This document shows positions 32,306-40,598 of a stretch of 63,920 bases of DNA, piece by piece. The first letter of the stretch is position 1. Each line of letters opens with the position of its first letter. The DNA comes from Myxococcales bacterium (GTDB taxonomy: Bacteria; Myxococcota_A; Bradymonadia; UBA7976; UBA1532), in contig SHZC01000007.1 of the NCBI GenBank assembly GCA_009692505.1, positions 1 through 63,920 on the forward strand, written 5' to 3'. A program made the position numbers and the translations under genes. The notes under the pieces are model-generated. The model was not told the DNA's origin. It ran no database searches and was given only the letters and a program-made list of their open reading frames with translations.

Positions 32306-35300
32306 CCCACGCCTCGCGCCGACATCAGGTCTGCCCGGCCGGAGAGCTGCTCACTGTGCTCGACTTGGCCGAGGGCGGCTCGGATCTCAGACGCGCGTGT
32401 GAGAAGCTGAGCGGCACGGGTGCGGCGTCCGACGTGGGCTTCGACCTCGGCCAACCCCTCGATGGCCCACGCGAAGTCGGCGACAGTCTTCGGGGCCTGG
32501 GCGTCGGAGTCGAGGGCTTCACGCAGCTCGAGCTCCATGGTCCTCTCGTCGCCGAGCTCAGCGGCGACCCACGCGAGGGCCGCGGAGAGGGCGGTCTCTT
32601 GACCGAAATCACCTGAGCGGCGGACGTGCTCGCGCGCAGACGAGAGGTGACGCTCGGCGATGCCTGAGTGCTCCTGCGCGAGGGCGCCGAGGCCGCGCTC
32701 CCGATGCAGTCGGGCCAGGCTCAAGTAGGTCCGCCCGAGGCCACCGTCGTCCCCGTCGTGCTCATATTGGCGACGAGCCGCTTCGAAGTGCGCCGCGGCG
32801 ATCTCAAGCTCGCCCAACATCCGATAGCTCTCACCCATCTTCCAAATGCGATGCTGGCCCCCGGACCCGTCGTCGGTGGAAGCCTGGGCTGCCATCGCCC
32901 GTTCGACCTTGTCTCGGACCGCGACGAGCTCGTTTTTTCGCTCCGCGATCTCCCCTTGCGCGCGGCTCGCTCGGGCCAGACCGACCGTGTCCGAGCACCG
33001 CTCCATCGAGCGCTCGGCCAGCTCATAGAGGGTCAGCGCGGCATCAAGTCGGCCAAGGCTCCGCTCCGCGAACGCCGCCCCCATGAGGCTTCGCCCGATG
33101 CCGGTGTCGTCCCCGACGTGCTCAAAGACCACCCGCGCCTCGGCGTAGGCCCGCGCGGCCTCGTTCAGCTGCCCCCCGCGCTGGAAGAGCTCGGCGACGA
33201 GCAGCACGGCGCGACCCTCGAGGCTCTGCCCAAGGCTCTGCCCGAGGCTCTGACTGCTCTCTTGTCGGGCCCAATTGTAGACCCGAAGGGCGAGCGTCCG
33301 CGCCGGAGCGTGCTTGTCCCGAAGCAGCTCGAGCTCACCGAGGTCGAGCCAGATCGTCGCGCGCAACCTATCGACGCCTGGGTCAACGACGCGTGTCATC
33401 AGACCGTCGGCGCGTTCAAGGAGCTCCACTGCGACGTCCAGCCGACCTCGGGCACGCTCCGCCGCGGCCGCCCGCGACAGCGCCGTCGCCGCCTCCGGGA
33501 GTCGCCCAGCGAGCTCAAGGTGTCCGCCGATCAGCCGGTCATCGTCGGGGCTTCGGCGCTTGGTCAGGCGCGCGCGGGCCGCTGCTTCGTGCAGCTGTGG
33601 GAGTGTGGGCGACCGGTTCAGCTGCGCGAGCAGAGCCTCGTGCAAGACCCCGTGCGCCAACCCCAGACGATCACCTTCATCGTCAATCCGACCCTCCACG
33701 AAGATGTCGCAGCTGAGATTCAGCTCGATGGCCGCCTCGAGCTCCCGACGGTCGTGGCCCAGACGACTCATGAAGTTGATTAGGACCTCGTAGTCGAACG
33801 TCTCGCCCAAGAGCGAGGAGTGCTCGAGAACCGTGCACGCAAGTTCGCCACCCGCATGGCGTCGCAGGGTCGCCGCACTGCGCTTCAGGAGCGTCTCGGC
33901 GAGCGTTTGGGGCCAGCTCTGCGGTGAGGCGCTCCGGGAGAGCACCCAGGCCGACCCATCGTCGACGAGCTCTCCCGCCTGCGTGAGGAACTGCCCGAGC
34001 TCACGCGCGAAGAACGGATTGCCGCGGGCGCGTCGAGCGATGGCGTCCGCGACCGGACCTTCAATCACGGACGGCCCGACGAGGCCCCGGATGAGCTGCC
34101 TGATGGACTCGCTCGACAGCGGCCCGAGGTCGTGCAGCCTGACGTCGGGCGCGTCTGCCGAGGACAGCGTCTCGACGAGCGCGTGCGTCGAAGCGTACCG
34201 CGCCTGGCCGCTGTCGTCGGTCGTGAAGCCCCCGACGACCAGGATGGAGAAAGTCGTTCGTCCGAGGGACCACAACAGAGAGGCGATAAACTCCGCGAGC
34301 TCCGTCGGCATCTTGTCGAGCGACTCGACGACGAGCAGCAGCGGCCGCTCCCGCGCCGCGAGTCGAAGCGCGAGGGTGAGGTTCTCAAAGCCGATCTCGA
34401 CCGGGACTGCCAAGGGCCTTTCGTTGGAGCGGTCCTCGGGTAACCAGAGGCGGGTGAGCGCGGCCGCCAGGCTCGTCAACGCCGATGCTTCGGGGGCGGG
34501 CCCACCTTCGATCGCCGCCCAACCCGAGAGCGCCCGCAGAAACCAGGCCTCGGAGACTAGACGGTCGATCGGCGGGCCATCGAAGAGGCTATGGAGGAGC
34601 CCACGGATCTCACCTCCGCTCTCGACTTGCGGGCCGCCCAGGATGCGCATCCACCCCCCCTCGGCGACCCGATCGCGAAGCCAGCCGACGACCCTGCGTC
34701 TGCCCATGCCTGGTGCCCCGGCGAGGAGCGCGAGCTGCCCCCGGCCCTGGTCACAGACCTCGCGGGCGCGGTCCCACAGCCAGGTGAGGTCCGCGTTCCG
34801 ACCGACGAGCTCCGCCTCCACGACGATGGCCCGGGTGACCACCTCGGTCGCGTGGGACCGGTGGTCCGTTTCGAGCGGCCCGAGGCCCGAGAGCGAGAGT
34901 GCAGCGAGCTGTGGCCGTCCCTGGGCCTCGACCTCGCGCGGCAATTCGGCGGTTAGAAGCGTAAAAGCAGGGTGACTCGCTAACGTTGAATCGAGGGCCA
35001 ATTCGCCCTGATCGACGCCCGTCGAGGTTTGGGGGGTGCCGAACCGAGTCAGTGCCCGCCGGAGATCCGCGGCCGTGCGCCAGCGATCGCGGGGGTCTTT
35101 CTCAAGCGATTTATTGACCACACCTTCGATGCCCAGCGGCATGCGCAAGCCTGGGCGGGCGACCATGGGGGGCACCGGCTCCAAGACGTGTTTGAGCGCG
35201 ACGGCCATACCGTGAGCACCGGTGAAAGGCGGACCGCCCGTGATGAACTCGTAGAGGATGATGCCGACCGCGTACACGTCGGTCTCCGGGCCGATTTGGT

Positions 35301-35889
35301 GCTTCTTCCCGGAGGCTTGCTCGGGCGACATGTAAAGGGGCGTACCGAACGTATCGCCATGAGCCTGGGTGAGCTTGATGTCCTCATCGTCCTCGACACG
35401 CGCGAACCCAAAGTCAAGCAACTTGACTAATAGCCGACCGCCGACGCCCAAGGTCACGAGGATATTCTCGGGCTTCACGTCACGGTGGATCACCCCGCGG
35501 GCGTGGGAGTAGGCGAGCGCCCCGAGGGTCTGATCGACGACGCTCAGGAGGGAGTCGAGATGCAAGCCGGCGTCGCGGTGATCACTCAGCGGGACGCCAT
35601 CGATGAGCTCCATCGTGAGGTACGGCAGGCCATCGGCGTTCTCGCCCGAGGTGAACATTCGAATGATGTTGGGGTGATGCAGCCGAGCGACAGCGCGCGC
35701 CTCACGCAGGAACCGGCGCTTGACGCGATGGTCCTGGGCGAACTCGGGCCGCAGGCACTTGATCGCGACGATCTGCCGGGTCTCCAAGTCTTCTGCGCGA
35801 TAGACCCGCCCGACGCCGCCTTCGCCGATGATGCGCTCGATTCGGAACCGGTCGGCGACGACCTGGCCTCTCTCCATGAAGTCGCTCAC
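32302..35889 (-). CDS. Ser/Thr kinase-ATPase-TPR protein (copy 2, altered P-loop)
   Basis: 1195 aa with the same order of domains as its downstream neighbour. The kinase is complete: GEGGVGRVY (22-30), K44, HRDVKPEN (135-142), DFG (159-161), GTPLYMSPEQ. The ATPase region, about 380-640, reads GAPGMGRRR where Walker A should have GK[ST], so the P-loop Lys is replaced by Arg and ATP hydrolysis is doubtful. TPR-like helices fill the C-terminal 450 residues. The GTG at 35889 or ATG at 35877 could be the start. A 12-bp repeat adds GQSL units. It follows the acyl carrier protein gene by 67 bases. Confidence 0.93.
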   Translation of the reverse strand: MSDFMERGQVVADRFRIERIIGEGGVGRVYRAEDLETRQIVAIKCLRPEFAQDHRVKRRFLREARAVARLHHPNIIRMFTSGENADGLPYLTMELIDGVPLSDHRDAGLHLDSLLSVVDQTLGALAYSHARGVIHRDVKPENILVTLGVGGRLLVKLLDFGFARVEDDEDIKLTQAHGDTFGTPLYMSPEQASGKKHQIGPETDVYAVGIILYEFITGGPPFTGAHGMAVALKHVLEPVPPMVARPGLRMPLGIEGVVNKSLEKDPRDRWRTAADLRRALTRFGTPQTSTGVDQGELALDSTLASHPAFTLLTAELPREVEAQGRPQLAALSLSGLGPLETDHRSHATEVVTRAIVVEAELVGRNADLTWLWDRAREVCDQGRGQLALLAGAPGMGRRRVVGWLRDRVAEGGWMRILGGPQVESGGEIRGLLHSLFDGPPIDRLVSEAWFLRALSGWAAIEGGPAPEASALTSLAAALTRLWLPEDRSNERPLAVPVEIGFENLTLALRLAARERPLLLVVESLDKMPTELAEFIASLLWSLGRTTFSILVVGGFTTDDSGQARYASTHALVETLSSADAPDVRLHDLGPLSSESIRQLIRGLVGPSVIEGPVADAIARRARGNPFFARELGQFLTQAGELVDDGSAWVLSRSASPQSWPQTLAETLLKRSAATLRRHAGGELACTVLEHSSLLGETFDYEVLINFMSRLGHDRRELEAAIELNLSCDIFVEGRIDDEGDRLGLAHGVLHEALLAQLNRSPTLPQLHEAAARARLTKRRSPDDDRLIGGHLELAGRLPEAATALSRAAAAERARGRLDVAVELLERADGLMTRVVDPGVDRLRATIWLDLGELELLRDKHAPARTLALRVYNWARQESSQSLGQSLGQSLEGRAVLLVAELFQRGGQLNEAARAYAEARVVFEHVGDDTGIGRSLMGAAFAERSLGRLDAALTLYELAERSMERCSDTVGLARASRAQGEIAERKNELVAVRDKVERAMAAQASTDDGSGGQHRIWKMGESYRMLGELEIAAAHFEAARRQYEHDGDDGGLGRTYLSLARLHRERGLGALAQEHSGIAERHLSSAREHVRRSGDFGQETALSAALAWVAAELGDERTMELELREALDSDAQAPKTVADFAWAIEGLAEVEAHVGRRTRAAQLLTRASEIRAALGQVEHSEQLSGRADLMSARGVG
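33221..33256. repeat. 12-bp tandem repeat in kinase copy 2
   Basis: Three copies of a 12-bp unit (AGGCTCTGCCCA-type at 33221, 33233 and 33245) encode repeated GQSL/SQSL tetrads between TPR helices. The first two copies differ by one base, which suggests slippage. Confidence 0.85.
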
Positions 35890-35956
35890 TCGGTGGCGTT
35901 TGGACTCAAGGTCTTTTTATAGGCCCAAGCCCGCAACTGCAATCCGAGGTCTGGAT

Positions 35957-36208
35957 TCAGGCGGTTCGCCGGGCGCGCGGGCGGATGAACTCCACCAATG
36001 AGGCCAACGACCGAATCTCTCGGACCTCGTCGACGCGGGCCTCCATCCCAAACTCGCGCTCGATGAAGAAGACCAAGTCGACGAGGTCGAGACTGTCCAT
36101 CATCAGGGTGCCCCTCAGGGTGGACGTCGGCGTGAGCGCGTGCCCGTCCTTGCCGAAATCGGCGGTGAGGATGCGCGTGAGGCGGTCGAAGATGGGGTCG
36201 AGCGGCAT
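35957..36208 (-). CDS. acyl carrier protein
   Basis: 83 aa, ACP size. The phosphopantetheine Ser is in MMDSLDLVDLVFFIE (DSL motif), with the expected helix I (DPIFDRLTRILTADFG) and helix III (REIRSLASLVEFI). It is less acidic than housekeeping ACP and ends in a basic RPRARRTA tail, so it may be a specialised carrier. ATG 36208 has GGAG at spacing about 7; the upstream frame to 36259 is not needed. No fatty-acid or polyketide genes are nearby. It lies upstream of the two kinase giants on the same strand. AcpS encoded at 3839-4207 could modify it. Confidence 0.9.
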   Translation of the reverse strand: MPLDPIFDRLTRILTADFGKDGHALTPTSTLRGTLMMDSLDLVDLVFFIEREFGMEARVDEVREIRSLASLVEFIRPRARRTA

Positions 36209-36373
36209 GGTCGTCTCCGTACGAGCTGTGGGGATTTGCAAGGCGTGGGCCGCGGCCACGAGATGCCCTTGGACCCGAGCCTCGGCCGTGTTTGACGCGG
36301 CTGTCGTGGCTCACGGCAGGCGGATCGGCCGTGGCCGAAGATGCGACCGCCGGTGGCGACCGAAGATGCCGGC

Positions 36374-36403
36374 TTGACGCGGTTCGGGTCTCCGGGGGAT
36401 ACG
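36374..36403 (+). promoter_or_regulatory. possible promoter of the MscS gene
   Basis: TTGACG at 36374-36379 is followed after 18 bases by GATACG, only a 3-of-6 match to the -10 consensus. Transcription would then begin a few bases before ATG 36413 and give an almost leaderless message. TTGACGCGG also occurs at about 36292. Weak evidence. Confidence 0.2.
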
Positions 36404-36412
36404 CGGTGGCCG

Positions 36413-37939
36413 ATGCACCGGCCAACGCTGGCCCTCGTGGCCCTCATCGTCGCGTTTATGTCTCACGTCGAGGTCGCAGTCGCCGACGACGGCGACGATC
36501 CGTTGTGCTCGACGCCGCGTGCCGCCGTCGCCCAGCTCCTCGAGCACCTGAGCGACGACGTCTGGTCACCCACCGACGCCGCTCGCTGCTTCGAGCGACC
36601 CCAGGGCGTCCTCGAGTCGAACCTCGGAGAGCGCGCCGTCCAGCTCAAGGCGAGCCTCGAGGCCCGCGGGCTCTACATCGTCCTTGAAGACGTGCCCGGC
36701 GAGATCGACTTTCGTGACGATTTGGGGCGCGGCCGAGCTCTGGTCGTAGACGGGGCGACTGAGGTCTTCGTGGTCCACTCCAAGACCGGCTGGCGCTTCC
36801 CGACGAGCGTCGTCCAGCGCATCCCGCGGATGTACGCCTCCACGCACTCCGGCCTGGTCCAGCGGCTCGTGAAGGCCCTGCCGCCGGTCTTCATGCGGGA
36901 GCTCTTCGGCGTCACCCTCTGGCAAATCAGTGCCTTGTGCGCCCTCCTCGGCTTGGGTTGGGCCATCGGCCTGATCGTGCGTGGCGTCCTGTCGCAGCGA
37001 CTCTCGGCGTTGCTCTCCGGCTGGGGCGTGGACATCCAGACGACGTTCCTGGCGACGACGACGCGACCCATGAGCCGGCTGGTGGCGGCGTTGATCGTCT
37101 TGGCTGGCCTGCCGCAACTCCAGCTCCAGACGCCGACGGCGCGTGTGCTCCTGCTCGTCGTCAGCGCCTTGGCCGCAGTGTCGGGCGTCATCGTCGCCTA
37201 CCGGAGCGTCGAGGTCTTCTCGCTCTTCCTCACTCGAAGGAGCGCAGCCACCGCCAGCAAGATGGATGATCAGCTCGTCGTCGTCGTTCGCAAGACCCTT
37301 CAGGTCGCGGTGGTCACCATCGGCGTCGTCTTCGTGCTGCAGAACATGAACGTCGACGTGGCCGGCCTGCTCGCGGGCCTCGGGCTGTCCGGGCTCGCGT
37401 TTGCCTTGGCCGCCAAGGACACCCTCGCCAACCTCTTCGGCTCAGCGACCCTCTTCCTCGATCAGCCCTTCCACGTCGGCGACCACGTCGTGGCGGGCGG
37501 CACCGAGGGCACGGTGCTCGAGATCGGGCTTCGCTCGACGCGGATCCGAACGCCGTCCGGCAGCCTCGTCACGGTGCCGAACTCCAATCTGGCCATGAGC
37601 AACATCGAGAACCTGACCCTCCGCACCGGCCATAGGTTTCGCGTCACGCTCGGCCTCCCGCACTCGGCCCCCCCGAGCGTCGTCGTCGAGTTCATCGAGG
37701 CGGTCCGCGACCTCATCTCGCGCCACCCGCTGACCCGCGACGCCGCCATCGAGGTCTGCCTCAACGACTTCACCGACACCTCACAGGTGATCTTCGTGCA
37801 GACGTTTCTGGAGACCGACAGCCCTTCCGTCGAGCTCAAGATCCGCAACGACCTCCTCCTCGATATGCGGCGCCTGGCCGATGAGCGCGGCTTGACGCTC
37901 GCCCACCCCATCAAGGGCCTCGCCCCGCCCTCGACCTGA
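36413..37939 (+). CDS. MscS-family mechanosensitive channel
   Basis: 508 aa. A signal-like N-terminus (LALVALIVAFMSHVEVAVA) leads to a periplasmic domain of about 130 residues with two Cys. Membrane helices follow from about 165. The pore helix is the Gly/Ala-rich VAGLLAGLGLSGLAFALAAKD, followed by the MscS beta-domain (FHVGDHVVAGGTEGTVLEIGLRSTRIRTPSG, VTVPNSNL). MscS channels open on membrane tension to release solutes. The extra N-terminal domain makes it one of the larger members. ATG 36413 is the first good start; no strong ribosome-binding site is seen. The hydrolase gene follows after 31 bases. Confidence 0.94.
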   Translation: MHRPTLALVALIVAFMSHVEVAVADDGDDPLCSTPRAAVAQLLEHLSDDVWSPTDAARCFERPQGVLESNLGERAVQLKASLEARGLYIVLEDVPGEIDFRDDLGRGRALVVDGATEVFVVHSKTGWRFPTSVVQRIPRMYASTHSGLVQRLVKALPPVFMRELFGVTLWQISALCALLGLGWAIGLIVRGVLSQRLSALLSGWGVDIQTTFLATTTRPMSRLVAALIVLAGLPQLQLQTPTARVLLLVVSALAAVSGVIVAYRSVEVFSLFLTRRSAATASKMDDQLVVVVRKTLQVAVVTIGVVFVLQNMNVDVAGLLAGLGLSGLAFALAAKDTLANLFGSATLFLDQPFHVGDHVVAGGTEGTVLEIGLRSTRIRTPSGSLVTVPNSNLAMSNIENLTLRTGHRFRVTLGLPHSAPPSVVVEFIEAVRDLISRHPLTRDAAIEVCLNDFTDTSQVIFVQTFLETDSPSVELKIRNDLLLDMRRLADERGLTLAHPIKGLAPPST

Positions 37940-37970
37940 GCGGCCGTCCGCCCCCTTGCCGGAGACTGTC

Positions 37971-38960
37971 ATGCTCGAGAAGCGCACCTTCTACGTCGAC
38001 AATGGAGCGGGCTGGGCGCTCGCCCTCCACCGATATCGCGATGCCGCCGTCTGTGACGTGTCGCGCAGGCCCGTGGTCCTCGTGCCCGGCTACGCGATGA
38101 ACAGCTTCATCCTCGGCTACCACCCGACCGGACGACCACTCGCCGCCTACCTCGCCGCCGCGGGCTTTGAGGTCTTCTGCGTCGATCTTCGAGGCCAAGG
38201 CAAGGCGCGTCGGCGGGGCGGTTCGATCGACTTCGGGCTGGTCGATGTCGGTCTGCACGATCTGTCGGCCGCAGTCGAAGGGCTCGAGCGTTACTCGAGC
38301 TCGACGGCCCAGGATCCCGACGGCAGACTCCGGGTCGACGCCATCGGCTGCAGCCTCGGCGGCACCTATGTCTTCATGCAGGCGGCCTGGAACCGCGACC
38401 ACCGCCTCGCCCGGATCGTCAACCTCGGCGGCCCCCTGCGGTGGGAAGAGACACATCCCGCGCTGCGCCTGGCCGCCCGCCTGCCCGTGGGCGCCCTCCG
38501 GCTGCGCGGCACACGCTTCCTGGCCCGCGCCCTGCTCCCTTACGCGGCCCGCGTGCCCGGCCTGCTGGATGTCTACCTCAACCCCGCCCTCTGCGACCTG
38601 AGCCGACCCCAAGCGTTGAGTTATACCGTCGACGATCCGTCGCCCCGCGTGAACGCCGAGATCGCCGCTTGGGTCAAGTCGCTTGACCTTATCGTCGACG
38701 GCCGGAATCTCAGCCTCGACGTGGCCACGGTCAAGCTCCCGCTCCTGACGATCATCGCCAACGCCGATGGCGTCGTGCCCCCCGCAACCGTCCGCTCCGG
38801 CGACCGGCTCGTCGGCACCCACGCTGATCGGCGGCGCGTCCTCGTGGCCGGCGACGAGCAGGTTCGAATGGCCCACGCTGACTTGTTCATCAGCAGAGAC
38901 GCCGAACAGAGCGTCTTTCTGCCGCTCGCTTCCTGGTTGTCGAATACGAGCCATGAGTAA
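37971..38960 (+). CDS. alpha/beta hydrolase
   Basis: 329 aa, cytoplasmic. The nucleophile elbow is G-C-S-L-G with S128, after strand VDAIG. The oxyanion-hole strand PVVLVPGYAMN is at 34-44, and VFCVDLRGQGKA (68-79) matches the usual VDLRGxGxS block. A late NADGVVPPATV carries the acid, and a His near AHADLFI (C-terminal) fits the third catalytic residue. This resembles lipase/esterase or poly-hydroxyalkanoate-type hydrolases; the substrate is unknown. ATG 37971 has GGAG at spacing about 7. It overlaps the peptidase gene start by 8 bases. Confidence 0.9.
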   Translation: MLEKRTFYVDNGAGWALALHRYRDAAVCDVSRRPVVLVPGYAMNSFILGYHPTGRPLAAYLAAAGFEVFCVDLRGQGKARRRGGSIDFGLVDVGLHDLSAAVEGLERYSSSTAQDPDGRLRVDAIGCSLGGTYVFMQAAWNRDHRLARIVNLGGPLRWEETHPALRLAARLPVGALRLRGTRFLARALLPYAARVPGLLDVYLNPALCDLSRPQALSYTVDDPSPRVNAEIAAWVKSLDLIVDGRNLSLDVATVKLPLLTIIANADGVVPPATVRSGDRLVGTHADRRRVLVAGDEQVRMAHADLFISRDAEQSVFLPLASWLSNTSHE

Positions 38961-40002
38961 GAGCCCAACTCGGCCCGTTGGCCAGCCCGTCACCCTTCTT
39001 GAGTCCCTCGGCCTGCGTCCCTTGCGCGAGCAGCTCCCCCAGATCCGCCTGGCCCTCCTCGGCGATGCGTACACGCCGTCGTCGAGGTTTGACCATACGA
39101 GCCTCGGGATCCTGCGTCCTCGGGTCAGCGTCGCGCTCTGGGCCGGACGATTCGCTGCGCCGCGACGGGCGCTCATCTACAGCCTCTTCAATCACCGCCA
39201 GACGCCCCCCACGGAGGGATGGAGCGTGCGGCGAACGCAGGTGCTCGACTACCGGGGCCTTGACCTCACCTACGACAGCCACAATGGAACCGATTTTGCC
39301 GTCCCACCGGGAACGCCCGTCACCGCGACCGCCCCGGGGCTCGTCTTTCGCGTGAGCAACGACTTCAATCGCGGCGGCTGGAAGGTCTGCCTCGACCACG
39401 GCCGCGGGGTCTTTACGACCTCGAATCACCTCGCGAGGCCCCTCGTCCGCGTGGGGCAGACGGTCGATCGGGGAGAGGTCATCGCGCTCTCCGGGTACAG
39501 CGGGCTCGATGGGCTCGCGCTCTTTCCGTTCAGCGCGCCGCACGTGCACTTCAATACGTGGGTGGCCGGGCGCGCCGCGGACCCCTTCGCCCGCATCGGG
39601 ACCGAGCCCTCGGAGACGTCCATGTGGCGGGACCACAACGACCCGAGACCGACGCGAGCGGGTACGATGAGCGAGCCCCCGGCCCAGACGGCGTTCGACG
39701 CGGCCGCGGTGAATCTTGCGATCGCCTCATGCCGGGACCCGGTCCTGCGTGACCGCCTCGCCTCCCTGAGCGACGATCAGGAACGCGCCTACGCCACGCT
39801 GTTCGAGCAGAACTACTACCCGACCCGATTCACCTGCTGGCCCACGCTCGTCGTCGACGCCATGGAGCGAGCGCCGCTCCTCGACCTGCCGTTCCCCGAT
39901 GACGTCGTCGACGGCGTCGTTTATCCGGAGGTCAGCGGGGCATTCATGATCTCCTGGACGTGGACCTCCGCGAACATCCACTTCCCTTCGACGAGACGGT
40001 AG
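38953..40002 (+). CDS. M23-family (LytM) peptidase
   Basis: 349 aa. The zinc-endopeptidase motifs are complete: H110-x3-D114 (SHNGTDFAVPPGTPV) and H197-x-H199 (SAPHVHF), with the middle His at about 159 (TSNHL). These are the ligands and catalytic residues of lysostaphin-type peptidases, which cut peptidoglycan cross-links. No signal peptide is visible, which is odd for a wall enzyme; it may act on a cytoplasmic substrate or be exported another way. The C-terminal 130 residues are unlike M23. ATG 38953 overlaps the hydrolase gene by 8 bases, and the last 82 bases overlap the convergent NTF2-like gene. Confidence 0.9.
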   Translation: MSKSPTRPVGQPVTLLESLGLRPLREQLPQIRLALLGDAYTPSSRFDHTSLGILRPRVSVALWAGRFAAPRRALIYSLFNHRQTPPTEGWSVRRTQVLDYRGLDLTYDSHNGTDFAVPPGTPVTATAPGLVFRVSNDFNRGGWKVCLDHGRGVFTTSNHLARPLVRVGQTVDRGEVIALSGYSGLDGLALFPFSAPHVHFNTWVAGRAADPFARIGTEPSETSMWRDHNDPRPTRAGTMSEPPAQTAFDAAAVNLAIASCRDPVLRDRLASLSDDQERAYATLFEQNYYPTRFTCWPTLVVDAMERAPLLDLPFPDDVVDGVVYPEVSGAFMISWTWTSANIHFPSTRR

Positions 40003-40436
40003 ACGTCGGAGTAGCGGCAGACGGAGAGGCTTGAGCCGACGCCGTCCCCGGCCCGCTGGTGCGGGTGGATGAGGAGCCACTCGCCCACAGCTGAGCGGCC
40101 ATCCGGGGCGAGCTCGATGTACGCGTTGGCGACCAGATGGGCGGAGCGCCGCACGAAGGATGAGGCCCGTGAGAAGACATACCGGATGGCGTCACGCCCC
40201 TCGCATCGACCGAACGGGGGTCCGGGATCGAAGACCGCGTCTTCCGTGAACATCGAGACGAGCGACTCCGGGTCGTAACCCGCGTCACAGGCCGCGCAGT
40301 AGGCGTATTTCAGGGCGCGGATCGCCTCATGGGCGAGGAGGCCAGCGAGGCGGGCGTCGTGGTGAGCGAGGCGGGCGTCGTGGTGAGCGAGGCGGGCTTC
40401 CAGGCTGACCTCGTGCGGCGTCGGGGCGTCGTCCAT
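39921..40436 (-). CDS. SnoaL/NTF2-like protein
   Basis: 171 aa. After a helical N-terminus the sequence follows the NTF2-like cone fold: a helix with YAYCAACDAGYDPESLVSMFTEDAVFD, GRDAIRYVFSR, then strands SAHLVANAYIEL, AVGEWLLIH, and YSDVYRLVEGKWMFAEVHV. This family includes SnoaL-type cyclases, dehydratases and many sensory or binding proteins. The substrate is unknown. The ATG at 40436 lies upstream of a 21-bp repeat that gives ARLAHHD units in the N-terminal helix. Its 3' end overlaps the convergent M23 gene by 82 bases. Confidence 0.85.
   Translation of the reverse strand: MDDAPTPHEVSLEARLAHHDARLAHHDARLAGLLAHEAIRALKYAYCAACDAGYDPESLVSMFTEDAVFDPGPPFGRCEGRDAIRYVFSRASSFVRRSAHLVANAYIELAPDGRSAVGEWLLIHPHQRAGDGVGSSLSVCRYSDVYRLVEGKWMFAEVHVQEIMNAPLTSG
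40345..40399. repeat. 21-bp tandem repeat in NTF2-like gene
   Basis: Two exact 21-bp units (starting at 40345 and 40366) plus a 13-bp third. On the minus strand they encode ARLAHHD heptads, which would extend an amphipathic helix with clustered His at the N-terminus. Confidence 0.85.
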
Positions 40437-40598
40437 GGTGCAGGCATACGCGGTGGCCGATGGTCACGGCAAGGGCTCGGCCGCGCTTGAGACGAACGCG
40501 ATGGGCGACGGGGGCGAGGCGCGGCAAGGAGTTCCGGAGCCAGCCGTTGATCTTTCAGCGCGATCGGCGTAAAAGGCGCCCCCCGAGAAAGCGTGTCC

